Assembly (NCBI GenBank): GCA_016198585.1
Contig: JACQII010000011.1
Span: 1 to 64,000 of the forward strand
DNA from: Candidatus Aenigmatarchaeota archaeon
GTDB taxonomy: Archaea; Aenigmatarchaeota; Aenigmatarchaeia; QMZP01
DNA: 64,000 bases
Reading direction: 5' to 3'
Part shown: positions 24,176 to 32,968 of the stretch, one piece after another
Layout: each line of letters starts with the position of its first letter
How positions within the stretch are numbered: position 1 is the stretch's first letter
Made by a program: the position numbers and the translations under genes
Notes under the pieces: generated by a model
What the model was told of the DNA's origin: nothing
Database searches by the model: none
What the model saw: the letters and a program-made list of their open reading frames with translations, nothing else

Positions 24176-25159
24176 ATGGGACAGCGCGTGCTGATTACGG
24201 GCGGCCTCGGCTTCATCGGCAGCAACCTCGCCCACGAACTGGTACGGCGCGGCGACCGGGTTACCATCCTCGACGCCATGCTCGAACCGATGGGATTCAA
24301 CCTCGCCAATCTCGACGGCATCCGCGACCGGGTCACCCTGATCACCGGCGATGTCCGCGACCGGGAAGCCGTGGAGAAGGCGGTCAAGGACCAGGACGTG
24401 ATCTACGCCTGCGCCGGCCAGGTGTCCCACCTCGATTCCATGACCGACCCGTGGACAGACATCGACATCAACATCCGCGGCAACCTGACTGTCCTCGAGG
24501 CATGCAGGAAACTCAACGACCGCGCCCGCATCATCTACGCCGGGACCCGCGGCCAGATCGGCAAGCTGGTCCGCCGGCCGTGCGACGAGACCCACCCGGA
24601 CAACCCGACAGACATCTACGGAGCGGACAAGTGGGCGGCGGAGAAGTACCACCTGATCTACCACACGACCTACGGGATGAAGACCTGCTCGCTCCGCATC
24701 AACAACACCTATGGCCCGCGCCACCAGATGAAACACGGCAAGTACGGCATCCTCAACTACTTCATCCGCCTCTGCTTCTTCGGGCAACCGATCAAGGTCT
24801 TCACTCCCGGCGACCAGCTGCGCGACTACAACTATATCTCCGACGTCGTCCGGGCCATGCTGCTTGCGGACAGCGACAAGGCCGACGGGGAGATCTTCCT
24901 GCTCGGCTCCGGCGAGCCCGTGAGCTTGCTCGAGATCGCGAAGAAGATCGTGGCGGCCGCGAAACAGCGCAACCTCGAAGCCCGCTACGAACTGGTGCCG
25001 TGGCCGGGAGAGCGCAAGACGATCGAGGTCGGCGACTTCTATGTCTCGTTCGACAAGTTCGCGAAGACCTTCAGCTGGAAGCCGCAGGTAGGGATCGATG
25101 AAGGCCTGCGGCTGACCTTCGATTTCTACACCGCGCACCGGGACAAGTACATCGTCTGA
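24176..25159 (+). CDS. Extended SDR nucleotide-sugar epimerase/dehydratase
   Basis: A 327-residue NAD-dependent extended SDR with ITGGLGFIGSNLAHEL, the acceptor Asp in LDAML, ACAGQVSHLDSMTDP and the active site YGADK (catalytic Tyr and Lys). GDQLRDYNYISDV is a typical substrate-domain block. It is not close enough to any named subfamily for me to assign a sugar. TTTTAAAG near 24144 is about 32 bp upstream and an AGGT lies before the ATG, so this gene may have a short leader. Its stop abuts the stop of the next, convergent gene. Confidence 0.85.
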   Translation: MGQRVLITGGLGFIGSNLAHELVRRGDRVTILDAMLEPMGFNLANLDGIRDRVTLITGDVRDREAVEKAVKDQDVIYACAGQVSHLDSMTDPWTDIDINIRGNLTVLEACRKLNDRARIIYAGTRGQIGKLVRRPCDETHPDNPTDIYGADKWAAEKYHLIYHTTYGMKTCSLRINNTYGPRHQMKHGKYGILNYFIRLCFFGQPIKVFTPGDQLRDYNYISDVVRAMLLADSDKADGEIFLLGSGEPVSLLEIAKKIVAAAKQRNLEARYELVPWPGERKTIEVGDFYVSFDKFAKTFSWKPQVGIDEGLRLTFDFYTAHRDKYIV

Positions 25160-25855
25160 TCACCGCCGTTTCTGGAACCGGCGAAGGGCGAGGAGCATCT
25201 GGACGAGCTGCAACATCACCGTGAGACTGAGCTTGCTGTGACCGGCCTTCCTGGTCCGGAAGGTGAAGGGAAACTCGCGCACGCACTCCGGTTGACCGCG
25301 GACGGCGATCTCAAGCAGGACCTTGTAGCCCCGCGGATCCAGCCGGCGGCGGATACGGCGATAGAAGGCCGCGTCGACAGCGAAGTACCCACTGAGCGGG
25401 TCTGCAAGGGGGACCTGCAAGAGGCGCGCGGCGAGCCAGGTGGCGGCGTCACTGGTGAGCTTGCGGTGCAGCGGCCAGCTGCTTGAGCCGCCGCCGCGCA
25501 CACGGCGCGAGCCGACGGCGAGATCGCCTCCTTGCCGGATCCAGGAGACCAGGTCAGGCAGCAGCCGAGGGTCGTGGGAGAGATCAGCGTCCATGCAGAC
25601 CAGGACCTGCCCGCGCCCGGCGTCGAAGCCCCGGAGCACGGCAGAGCTCAGACCCCGCTTCCCGCGTCGGCGGATCACCCGCAGCCCGGGATACTGCCTC
25701 CGGGCTCGCTCGGCCAACTCCCAGGTGCGGTCGGGGGAATCATCGTCGACGACGATGACCTCTGCGCCGGGCAGTTCCTTACCGATGCCTTGCAGCAGCG
25801 GGAGCAGGTTCTCCCGTTCGTTCAGGGTCGGCACGATCACCGAGACGCGGGCCAT
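25160..25855 (-). CDS. GT2 dolichol-phosphate mannosyltransferase-like protein (DPM1 type)
   Basis: A 231-residue GT-A enzyme with VIVPTLNERENL, VVDDDSPDRTW, MDADLSHDP (metal ligand) and LSGYFAVD, followed by GYKVLLEIAVRG and FRTRKAGHSKLS. This is the Dpm1 signature set, for making polyprenyl-phosphate-mannose or -glucose, the donor used by GT-C enzymes such as those at 19277 and 20446. No C-terminal GtrA or membrane domain. Start at ATG 25855, with TTTAAATC about 23 bp upstream; the longer frame upstream is not needed. Confidence 0.9.
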   Translation of the reverse strand: MARVSVIVPTLNERENLLPLLQGIGKELPGAEVIVVDDDSPDRTWELAERARRQYPGLRVIRRRGKRGLSSAVLRGFDAGRGQVLVCMDADLSHDPRLLPDLVSWIRQGGDLAVGSRRVRGGGSSSWPLHRKLTSDAATWLAARLLQVPLADPLSGYFAVDAAFYRRIRRRLDPRGYKVLLEIAVRGQPECVREFPFTFRTRKAGHSKLSLTVMLQLVQMLLALRRFQKRR

Positions 25856-25892
25856 GGGAGAACTTCGGCGCGCGGATTTAAAGGGAGGGGCG

Positions 25893-26861
25893 TCAGCCGG
25901 CCTGACCCGCAAGCGAACGCAGCCGGATTGGGTGGCGGGTCCAGAGGCCGAATCCGACGGCGCCGAGGATGTAGTCCACGACCAACATCATCAGCGAGTA
26001 GGCGATCGCCGTCTCGGCGGGTATGCCAAGGTAGGACAGGAAGAAGACCAGGCTGGCCTCGCGAGTTCCCAGGCCGGAGAACGAGATCGGCAGAGCGAAC
26101 AGCAGCCCGACGACGGGGAAGGTGAAGAACAGGAAGTCGTAAGGGATCTGGAGACCCATCGCGATGGCGAGGACGTAGGCGTAGAGGATGGTGACCGCCC
26201 AGATCAGGAACGTCACCCCAAGCGAGGCGAGGAGGATGGCTTTCTTGCCGAGCATCACGTCGATCCCGGCGTAGAAGTCGTCATAGACCCCTTTCAGGAC
26301 CCCTTTCCGCGAGTCGGAGACGAAGGCGTTGAAGAGCGGCCGCAAGAGGGCAGTAACCACCCGCTTCCTTGAGAAGAGCGCCACGCAGCCCACGAACACG
26401 AAAAAGAGGCCGTAGGTGGCGAACAGCAGGAGGTCGTCCCGCACGTAGCGGGAGACGAAGACCGAGAGCCCGACGATGGCGAGGAGGAAGAGGACGAAGA
26501 TGTCGGCGATCCGGTCGACCACCACGGTCGTGATGGACTTGCCGATGTTGGCCTTCTCCTTGAGGTAATAAGACCGGGCGAGGTCGCCGATCTTCCCCGG
26601 GGTCACGAGACCGATCGCAAACCCGACCAGCCAGCCCTTCAAGGCGTCAAGGAAGGAGAAGTGCAGCCCGTACGACCGGATGATCACCTGCCATTTGACG
26701 GCCTTGAGCACGATCACGAAGGCGCTGAGCGCCAGGGCGGCCAGGAAGAAGAGGGGATCCAACTGGACGAAACTCGCGGCGACCAGGGACAGGTCGATCG
26801 ACGCGAGCAGGTAGGCGAAAATGGCGAGCCCGATCAGCGGCAACAGGCGGGAGATCTTCAT
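25893..26861 (-). CDS. UPF0104 / LPG-synthase-TM family membrane protein
   Basis: A 322-residue protein with about eight membrane spans. It contains LDALKGWLVGFAIGLVTPGKIGDLARSYYLKEK, the family signature after span 3, and SFSGLGTREASLVFFL near the end. This family (PF03706; AglD of haloarchaea has a similar domain) is often present in glycolipid and polysaccharide clusters and may transport or flip lipid-linked intermediates. It overlaps the SDR gene upstream by four bases. Confidence 0.86.
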   Translation of the reverse strand: MKISRLLPLIGLAIFAYLLASIDLSLVAASFVQLDPLFFLAALALSAFVIVLKAVKWQVIIRSYGLHFSFLDALKGWLVGFAIGLVTPGKIGDLARSYYLKEKANIGKSITTVVVDRIADIFVLFLLAIVGLSVFVSRYVRDDLLLFATYGLFFVFVGCVALFSRKRVVTALLRPLFNAFVSDSRKGVLKGVYDDFYAGIDVMLGKKAILLASLGVTFLIWAVTILYAYVLAIAMGLQIPYDFLFFTFPVVGLLFALPISFSGLGTREASLVFFLSYLGIPAETAIAYSLMMLVVDYILGAVGFGLWTRHPIRLRSLAGQAG

Positions 26862-27682
26862 GCCGTCAGTCTCTTGGCGGCGTACTTTTTAAACTCCTCC
26901 CAGAAGTCCCGCTTCGCCTGCCAGCCCAGGACTTCCCGCGCGCGGGTCGTGTCGCCGCACCAGCGCTCGACCTCGGCCGGAGGGAGAGGCTTCACGGTGA
27001 CCCGGTCGGTGAGGGAGTGGGCGATGTCGAGCAGCAGGGTCTCCTTCCCTGAGGAGATGTTGAAGATCCCCGCCTTCTGGCGCGACGCGGCGACCACCCC
27101 GTCAAGGAAATCGCTGATGTGGGTGAAATCCCGCGTGGTCTTGTCCCCGTACACCACGATCTCCTTGCCGGCCTTCACCTGCCGGATCCAGAGCGGCAGG
27201 ACCTGGAGCGGCTCATGGAGGTAGTCCCGGTCTCCCCACACGTTCGACGGCCGGACAATCACGACTTCCAGGCCGTAGAGAGTCCGGTAGATCGCGAGCA
27301 GTTCCTCAGATGCCTTCTTCGCCACGCCGTAGGGGGTCCCGGGCTGCAGCAGCGAGTCCTCGGCGAAGGGCAGCCGCTGCTTCCCGTAGACGCCGAAGCT
27401 GGAGAAGAAGACCATCTTCGCGTCGTGGATCCGGCAGGCTTCGGCGAAGTTGAGGGTGGAGAGGTAGTTGTTGTGCATGACTTCCTGGGGGCGCTCGACG
27501 CTGAGCCGGTGGGCCGGGATGTTCGCGAGGTGGAACACCAGGTCCTTTCCCTGGACGGCCTGCTTCACCGTATCAAGGTTCCGGGCATCCTGGCCGGTCC
27601 GCAGGTCGAAGACGTCTCCGCCGACCCGTTCCACCAGGTGGCTGCCGATGAAGCCGGCGCCGCCGGCGACAAGCGTGGTCAT
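26858..27682 (-). CDS. Extended SDR nucleotide-sugar epimerase/dehydratase
   Basis: A 274-residue SDR with the compact N-terminus TLVAGGAGFIGSHLVER, then LVFHLANIPAHRLSVERP, SSFGVYG and catalytic YGVAKK, followed by RPSNVWGDRD and TTRDFTHISDFLDG. The N-terminal strand order is shortened compared with GalE-like enzymes (VGGDVFDLRTGQD replaces the usual longer loop). ATG 27682 is two bases after the stop of the upstream nucleotidyltransferase, and an AGGAGT ribosome site spans that stop, so the operon 27685-26858-25893 is co-translated. Confidence 0.85.
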   Translation of the reverse strand: MTTLVAGGAGFIGSHLVERVGGDVFDLRTGQDARNLDTVKQAVQGKDLVFHLANIPAHRLSVERPQEVMHNNYLSTLNFAEACRIHDAKMVFFSSFGVYGKQRLPFAEDSLLQPGTPYGVAKKASEELLAIYRTLYGLEVVIVRPSNVWGDRDYLHEPLQVLPLWIRQVKAGKEIVVYGDKTTRDFTHISDFLDGVVAASRQKAGIFNISSGKETLLLDIAHSLTDRVTVKPLPPAEVERWCGDTTRAREVLGWQAKRDFWEEFKKYAAKRLTA

Positions 27683-27684
27683 GG

Positions 27685-28491
27685 TCACTCCTGCATCCGC
27701 CGCATCAGGGCTTCCCGCTCGCGGACGACAGCCTCCACATCCATCCCACCCGCGAGCTCTTTCTCGATGGAGAGGACAGTCTTCCACTTGCCGATGTCGA
27801 GGTAGCGGCCCTTGAGCTGGAGGGCGAAGACTTTTTCCCCTGCCTTGACGGCAAGGCCGATCGCGTCCGTAATCTGGATCTCGCCGTTCGCGCCAGGAGG
27901 GGTCTTCTCGATGTACTCGAAGATGCGGGGGTCGAAGACATAGACGCCGGTGATGGCCAGGTAGCGGCCGTCGGTCGCGAGGCGCTTCGCCTCGGCAGCG
28001 GAGGGCTTCTCGACCAGGTCGGCGACCCGGCCTTGACGATCCATGGACACGACACCGTAGCCCTCCGGGCTGTCCACCTGGAAGACCAGAAGCGAGGCGA
28101 TGGGCTTTTCCCGCCTGTGGAGCGCGATGATGTCGGCGATCTCCTTCTTCGGCTTGATGAAGGAGTCGCCCAGTAGGACAGCGAACGGCCGGTCTATCCA
28201 GGTCTTCGCCTGGAGGATCGCGTGGCCGATGCCGCGGCGCTCATCCTGGAAGATGTAGGCCGTCGTCACGCCGAAGTTCGAGCCGTTGCCCAGGTAGTCC
28301 ATGAGCGCGCCCTTCTGGTGGCCGACGACGACGAATATCCGGCGGACGCCGCCCTCGCGGAGGGTCTCGATGCAATGCTCGATGGCCGCCTTCCCGAGGA
28401 TGGGGTACATCTCTTTCGGGATGGCCTTGCTGAAAGGGTAGAGGCGCGTGCCGCCGCCGGCTGCGGGGACCAGGCCGACGATATCGTCCAT
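27685..28491 (-). CDS. UTP/dTTP:glucose-1-phosphate nucleotidyltransferase-like protein
   Basis: A 268-residue nucleotidyltransferase with PAAGGGTRLYPFSKAIPKEMYPI, which uses Lys in the IPKEM motif as in GalU/RmlA. VLLGDSFIKP gives the metal-binding Asp, and VEKPS and GANGEIQITDAI follow. The pattern is closer to UTP-glucose-1-phosphate uridylyltransferase than to RmlA. TATTTAAA centred 26 bp before ATG 28491 starts the operon, which continues into an SDR and UPF0104. Confidence 0.87.
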   Translation of the reverse strand: MDDIVGLVPAAGGGTRLYPFSKAIPKEMYPILGKAAIEHCIETLREGGVRRIFVVVGHQKGALMDYLGNGSNFGVTTAYIFQDERRGIGHAILQAKTWIDRPFAVLLGDSFIKPKKEIADIIALHRREKPIASLLVFQVDSPEGYGVVSMDRQGRVADLVEKPSAAEAKRLATDGRYLAITGVYVFDPRIFEYIEKTPPGANGEIQITDAIGLAVKAGEKVFALQLKGRYLDIGKWKTVLSIEKELAGGMDVEAVVREREALMRRMQE

Positions 28492-28557
28492 ACGTGGTTT
28501 GGCGGGGGGCGGTTTAAATACATTTGCGGCAATCTGGACGAGGCCGACGGGAGCTGG

Positions 28558-29286
28558 TTATCGTTTCCTGGCGATGCAGATCAGGGTCGAGCCGAACCCC
28601 GGGAATAGGGAGAAAACCAGGCCGTAGCAGGCGCGGAGCGCGAGTCCTGCCAGGGGAAAGCGCTTGCGCACATGGTCGAAGACGTAGGGCCGGTGCTCGA
28701 GGAGGAGGATGTCGAATCCTGCCAGCAGGCGGATAAGATCGCGCTTGGAGAAGAGATGGTAGAGCCAGCTCCCCTTTGCCGCGCCCCGGGCGAGCAGTCG
28801 GTCCTGGATCCTTGCTGGGAGGAAACCGAAGAGCGGCAGCTGGGAGACCTCGCCGAAGTGGTGATCCAGCAGCTGGCGGCGGCTCGGGACGACGATGCAG
28901 AGGTAGCCACCCGGTGCGAGCGCTGCGGCGACCGAGCGCAGGAAAGCGGGGTTGTCCTGAACGTGGTCGAGGACCTCGATCAAGGTAATCAGCTTCGCGC
29001 TCCCAGGTCGGATCGGGAGGGTGAAGCCGTTGCCTAGCACGATGGATGACCGCTGCCGGGCTTCGGGGAACGGCGAGGTGAAGTAGCCCAGCTCCCGGTC
29101 GAACAGGATGCGCGCCTGCTTGTTGATCCCGACGACCTGGGCTGGCGTCCGCAGCGCCAGCAGCGTGACCAGGGCGCCGGTCCCGCAGCCCACGTCGAGG
29201 ACCAGGTCGCCGCGGGAGAGCGGGACGTGCCGCCGGATGGCGTCGAGGATGCCGAGGTTGTGGGTCGAATAGCGGAAGTACTCCAT
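28558..29286 (-). CDS. Class I SAM-dependent methyltransferase
   Basis: A 242-residue methyltransferase with LVLDVGCGTGALVTLL as motif I, ITLIEVLDHV at the post-II position and ALAPGGYLCIVVPS after it. The C-terminal half has a VFSLFPGFGSTLICIARKR tail typical of glycan-cluster methyltransferases that act on small molecules or lipids. TTTATAGC about 23 bp upstream is the likely promoter. It diverges from the Alg14-like gene across 96 bp. Confidence 0.85.
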   Translation of the reverse strand: MEYFRYSTHNLGILDAIRRHVPLSRGDLVLDVGCGTGALVTLLALRTPAQVVGINKQARILFDRELGYFTSPFPEARQRSSIVLGNGFTLPIRPGSAKLITLIEVLDHVQDNPAFLRSVAAALAPGGYLCIVVPSRRQLLDHHFGEVSQLPLFGFLPARIQDRLLARGAAKGSWLYHLFSKRDLIRLLAGFDILLLEHRPYVFDHVRKRFPLAGLALRACYGLVFSLFPGFGSTLICIARKR

Positions 29287-29353
29287 GCCAGGAGGTTATC
29301 CGGGGGCTATAAATTCCCCTTCACGCACGCAGGCGCCCGCATCTGGGAACAGA

Positions 29354-29361
29354 TTTTTAAG
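29354..29361 (+). promoter_or_regulatory. TATA box of the Alg14/Alg13 operon
   Basis: TTTTTAAG on the plus strand, centred 26 bp before ATG 29383. It heads a run of five overlapping genes ending at 32951. Confidence 0.6.
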
Positions 29362-29382
29362 GCGTTCCCGCAAGGCTTGGGC

Positions 29383-29826
29383 ATGAAGCTCTGCCTCGCA
29401 TCGTCGGCCGGCGGCCACCTGAAGGAGCTGCTGCAGCTGCGGCAGGTCTTCGAGAAGCGCGACCATTTCTTCCTGACATTCCGCCGGGAGGACAGCAAGG
29501 AGCTGCGCGGCACGGTCTACTTCATCACCGATCCCAAGCGAAGCCCCACCGGCGTCCTCAAGAACGCGCTCCAGGGACTGGCAGTCCTGCTGCGGGAGCG
29601 GCCGGACGTGGTGATCACCACCGGCGCGGGCGTCGTCGTGCCGTTCTGCATCCTCGCCCGCCTCGCCGGTGCGCGGCTCGTCTTTATCGAAAGCTTCTGC
29701 CGCGTCCGCCAACCCTCGCTCACCGGCAGGCTGCTCTACCCTTTTGCGAGCCTGTTCCTGGTCCAGTGGGAAGACCTCCTGACTGCGTACGGCCCGAAGG
29801 CCCGTTACTGGGGAGGCGTGCTATGA
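29383..29826 (+). CDS. Alg14/PssD-like glycosyltransferase membrane-anchoring subunit
   Basis: A 147-residue protein with CLASSAGGHLKELLQL, the Alg14 N-terminal motif, then TTGAGVVVPFCILARLAGARLVFIESFCRV and a C-terminal QWEDL. In the two-subunit Alg13/Alg14 type of transferase this half holds the acceptor site and membrane contact. The partner subunit follows with a four-base overlap. Start set by a TATA box 26 bp upstream; the open frame extends further but lacks support. Confidence 0.92.
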   Translation: MKLCLASSAGGHLKELLQLRQVFEKRDHFFLTFRREDSKELRGTVYFITDPKRSPTGVLKNALQGLAVLLRERPDVVITTGAGVVVPFCILARLAGARLVFIESFCRVRQPSLTGRLLYPFASLFLVQWEDLLTAYGPKARYWGGVL

Positions 29827-30269
29827 TCTTTGTCTCGGTCGGGACCGACACCCATGACTTCTCTCGACTGCTCCGGCGCATGGACGAGGTGGCCCGCACC
29901 AAGGAAGTCGTCATGCAAATCGGCCATTCTCACTATCGTCCGCGGCACGCACGGTGGTTCGCTTTCGAGACCAACGCCGCGATCGACCGCCTGTACAGCC
30001 GCGCGGACGTGATCGTCACCCATGCTGGCGCGGGCTCGATCATCAGCGCGCTGGTCTATGGGAAAGTCCCGCTGGTGGTTCCGCGGCTGCAGCGGTTCGG
30101 CGAGCACGTCAACGATCATCAACTCGACGTGGCCCGCTTCCTGGACCGCAAGGGGATGGTCAAGCTGGTGGCCGACCTGGACCGGCTGCCGACCATGACC
30201 GCCCGCAAGTATCGGCCGGACCGGCGGCTCGCGCGGCGGCTGGACGCCTACCTGGAGGGGAGGACATGA
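29823..30269 (+). CDS. Alg13/PssE-like glycosyltransferase catalytic subunit
   Basis: A 148-residue protein with IFVSVGTDTHDFSRLLRRMDE, the Alg13 start, and THAGAGSIISALVYGKVPLVVPR, the UDP-sugar-binding GT28-C block. It then has RFGEHVNDHQLDVARFLDRKGM. It pairs with the upstream Alg14-like subunit to add a second sugar (GlcNAc in eukaryotes, GlcA in PssD/E) to a lipid-linked acceptor. The four-base overlaps on both sides suggest balanced production. Confidence 0.92.
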   Translation: MIFVSVGTDTHDFSRLLRRMDEVARTKEVVMQIGHSHYRPRHARWFAFETNAAIDRLYSRADVIVTHAGAGSIISALVYGKVPLVVPRLQRFGEHVNDHQLDVARFLDRKGMVKLVADLDRLPTMTARKYRPDRRLARRLDAYLEGRT

Positions 30270-31138
30270 CCGCGCGGAGACTGAGACTGCCGAAGGCCAG
30301 CGTCATCGTGGCCACGTACAACAACAAGGAGGCCCTCCGCAGGACCGTCGCCGGCCTGCTCGCGCTGGACTACCCGTCGTACGAAGTGATCGTGGTCGAC
30401 GACGGCTCCACCGACGGGACCGCGGAGATGATCCGGAAGATGCAGGGCATCACGGCGATCTGCCTGCCCCACGGCGGCGTCTGCAAGGCGCGGAACGCCG
30501 CGATCCGGCAGGCAACCGGGAAGATCGTCGTCAACATGGACCATGACTGTGTGCCGGCGCGGGACTGGCTCCGGCGCCTGGTGGCCGGTTTCGGTCCAGG
30601 TGTCGGCGTGGTCAGCTCATACGGCTACTACGGGGGGACGTCGACCGCTTTCCGGAAAGACCTGCTGGACCGGGTTGGTGGGTATGACGAGGCGTACGGC
30701 TACTACCGCGAGGATGCGGATCTGAGCTTCATGATCATGGACCTGGGCTACACCTTCGAGCTGGTGGAGGCCCGCTATGACCACGACCACCGCGCAGTCT
30801 CCCCTCGCGGATTCCGGGCCGTGGTCCGGTATGCCTTCACGCGCTGGCGCTACCATATGAACGACGTCCTCCTCTTCAAGAAGCATCCCCGGCTTGCTGG
30901 CCGGTTCCTGGACGTCAAGTTCGGGTTCCTGGTGAACCCGTTGGCGGACTTCAAGGTCGCCACGGGCTTGTGGAACCGCGGGACGTTCTCGCTGTCGTCT
31001 CCGCGGGGAATGACCTTCATGGAGAACCGCTCGCCGCTCCACGGCATCGCTATCTTCCTTCTGGGTCTCTGCTACGTGGTTGGCGTCAAGAGTTACCGGC
31101 TGCGCGGGAGCCTGAAATTCGGGAGGCTGCTCATATGA
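30266..31138 (+). CDS. GT2 glycosyltransferase
   Basis: A 290-residue enzyme with VIVATYNNKEALRRTV, VVDDGSTDGTAEM, NMDHDCVPARDWL (the D-x-D/metal region) and GGYDEAYGYYREDADLSFMIMDLGY, the acceptor-base ED motif. The C-terminus has one hydrophobic helix (LHGIAIFLLGLCYVVGVK) that could dock it at the membrane. It is coupled to the Alg13-like gene by ATGA overlap, with GGAGGGGAGG before the start, and would add the next sugar to the same lipid-linked chain. Confidence 0.9.
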   Translation: MTARRLRLPKASVIVATYNNKEALRRTVAGLLALDYPSYEVIVVDDGSTDGTAEMIRKMQGITAICLPHGGVCKARNAAIRQATGKIVVNMDHDCVPARDWLRRLVAGFGPGVGVVSSYGYYGGTSTAFRKDLLDRVGGYDEAYGYYREDADLSFMIMDLGYTFELVEARYDHDHRAVSPRGFRAVVRYAFTRWRYHMNDVLLFKKHPRLAGRFLDVKFGFLVNPLADFKVATGLWNRGTFSLSSPRGMTFMENRSPLHGIAIFLLGLCYVVGVKSYRLRGSLKFGRLLI

Positions 31139-31974
31139 GGACGATCGCGATCACCGGCGGGAGCGGCTTCATCGGCAGCTGGTTGGCGAAGTCCTTGCAT
31201 GCGGACCGGGTGGTTGACATCTCCCGCCGGAGCGGCCAGGACCTCGCGCACCTCGGGAACCTGGGCGTCCGGGTTGACTACTGCGTCCACCTCGCGGGCG
31301 TCTCAGACGTCAAGGAGTGCGAGCGGGACCCGCAACGGGCCTTCGAGGTGAACGTGGAGGGGACGCTGCGCGTCCTCCGCTGGTGCCAGCGCTCAGGGGT
31401 GAAAGGGGTCATCTTCGCATCGAGCGGCAAGGCCTATGGTTCAGGGGACGGTCCGGTCGACGAACGCCAGCCGCTCGAACCGTACAACATGTACGGCCGC
31501 TCCAAGGCCTGGGCCGACTACCTCGCGCAGGGATTCTCCTGGACTCACCGCCTTCCCGTCATCACCGCCCGGCTGGTGAATGTCTATGGCCCCGGTGACC
31601 AGAACACCGCCCGGATCATCCCCTACACGATCGACGCCGTTCGACGGGGCGAGCGGCCGGTCATCTACGGCGACGGCTCCGCACGGCGGGCCTTCATCTA
31701 CGTGAGCGACGTTGTCGCGTTCTTCCTGGCTGCGTTGGATCGTCTCGAAGAGGGGCATGAAGGCGGGGTATTTAACGTCTCTACCGATGAAACATATCCT
31801 ATCAGGGACGTCGTGACCCGCATCATCCGCCGGATGGGCAGCGGCCTGGAGCCGCGCTTCCTGCCTGGCGACGCGAGCAGGTCGGACTACCTGCTCAGGA
31901 ATGCAAAGGCCCGCTCCCTCGGCTGGGAGCCGCGGGTGGGTATGGACCAAGGGCTCCAGGAGACGATCGCATGA
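31135..31974 (+). CDS. Extended SDR nucleotide-sugar epimerase/dehydratase
   Basis: A 279-residue SDR with AITGGSGFIGSWLAK, CVHLAGVSDVKECERDP, FASSGKAYG, active-site YGRSK and ARLVNVYGPGDQNTARI. YGDGSARRAFIYVSDVV is the usual substrate-side block. The lack of a longer N-terminal loop makes it look like GDP-6-deoxy-mannose or UDP-sugar epimerase relatives, but the substrate is not clear. It overlaps both neighbours by four bases. Confidence 0.85.
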   Translation: MRTIAITGGSGFIGSWLAKSLHADRVVDISRRSGQDLAHLGNLGVRVDYCVHLAGVSDVKECERDPQRAFEVNVEGTLRVLRWCQRSGVKGVIFASSGKAYGSGDGPVDERQPLEPYNMYGRSKAWADYLAQGFSWTHRLPVITARLVNVYGPGDQNTARIIPYTIDAVRRGERPVIYGDGSARRAFIYVSDVVAFFLAALDRLEEGHEGGVFNVSTDETYPIRDVVTRIIRRMGSGLEPRFLPGDASRSDYLLRNAKARSLGWEPRVGMDQGLQETIA

Positions 31975-32951
31975 CCGCACCGGAACAGCACGGAACAGGA
32001 GACCGAGCAGACCTGCGGCTCCTGGTCACGGGCGGTTCGGGATTCATTGGCAGCAACTTCATCCGACAGCTCCCGCCAGGGACCGAGGTGGTCAACCTGG
32101 ACGTCATGACGTATGCCGGTAAGAGCGGAATCGACCTGGAACGGCCGGGCTACCGGCTCGTGCAGGGCGACATCGGCGATCCCGCAGCGGTCCGGCGCGC
32201 GATGGCCGATTGCGACGCTGTGGTCCACTTCGCGGCCGAATCCCACGTCGACCGCAGCATTCAGGATGCGACGTCGTTCCTACGGACCAACGTCCTGGGC
32301 ACTTACACGCTCCTCGAAGAGGCCAGGAAGCAGGACTGCCAGCGGTTCATCATGATCTCGACCGACGAGGTCTATGGCCAGATCGCTTCGGGCAGCTTCC
32401 GGGAGACTGACGTCCTGAACCCCCGGAATCCGTATTCCGCCTCCAAGGCCGCGGCAGACCGGCTGGCCTACAGCTTCTTCGCGACCTACGGACTGCCGGT
32501 GGTGATCACCCGGAGCTCGAACAATTTCGGCCCGTTCCAGTATCCGGAGAAGATCATCCCACTCTTCATCACCAACCTGCTGCGCGGGAAGAAAGTCCCG
32601 GTCTACGGCGACGGCCTCCAGGTCCGGGACTGGCTCTACGTCCTCGACAACTGTGAGGCCATCCGACGCTGCCTGGACATGGGCAAGGCGGGAGAGATCT
32701 ACAACATCGGGGGCGGGAACGAGGTCACCAACCTGGAACTGACCCGCCTGATCCTCCGCGAGATGGGCAAGGGCGAAGAGATGATCGAACACGTCAACGA
32801 CCGGCCGGGTCACGATCGCCGCTACTCCCTCGATTCGGCGAAGATGCACGACCTGGGATGGGCACCGCGCCACCCGTTCGCCCAGGCGCTCAGCGAAACG
32901 ATCCGCTGGTACACTGAAAACCAGCGGTGGTGGAAACCTTTAATAAGCTAA
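31971..32951 (+). CDS. rmlB: dTDP-glucose 4,6-dehydratase (RmlB)
   Basis: A 326-residue NAD-dependent dehydratase of the dTDP-rhamnose pathway. It has VTGGSGFIGSNF, HFAAESHVDRSIQD, ISTDEVYGQI (catalytic Asp-Glu pair), active-site YSASK and RSSNNFGPFQYPEKIIPLFI, all RmlB-specific. VRDWLYVLDNCEAI and NDRPGHDRRYSLD complete the signature. Residues 1-14 are an extra charged extension. It is the last gene of the Alg14-Alg13-GT2-SDR-rmlB run. A rmlA-like gene follows from its own promoter inside the rmlB 3' end. Confidence 0.95.
   Translation: MTAPEQHGTGDRADLRLLVTGGSGFIGSNFIRQLPPGTEVVNLDVMTYAGKSGIDLERPGYRLVQGDIGDPAAVRRAMADCDAVVHFAAESHVDRSIQDATSFLRTNVLGTYTLLEEARKQDCQRFIMISTDEVYGQIASGSFRETDVLNPRNPYSASKAAADRLAYSFFATYGLPVVITRSSNNFGPFQYPEKIIPLFITNLLRGKKVPVYGDGLQVRDWLYVLDNCEAIRRCLDMGKAGEIYNIGGGNEVTNLELTRLILREMGKGEEMIEHVNDRPGHDRRYSLDSAKMHDLGWAPRHPFAQALSETIRWYTENQRWWKPLIS
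32939..32946 (+). promoter_or_regulatory. TATA box of rmlA, inside the end of rmlB
   Basis: TTTAATAA on the plus strand, centred 26.5 bp before ATG 32969 and overlapping the last codons of rmlB. It makes the next genes independent of the upstream operon. Confidence 0.6.
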
Positions 32952-32968
32952 GGCGACTACGATTGCGT

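Noticed and set aside
28492-28557. Hairpin terminator in the spacer before the methyltransferase
   Set aside because: Only G-runs and the promoter box of the neighbouring gene are visible.
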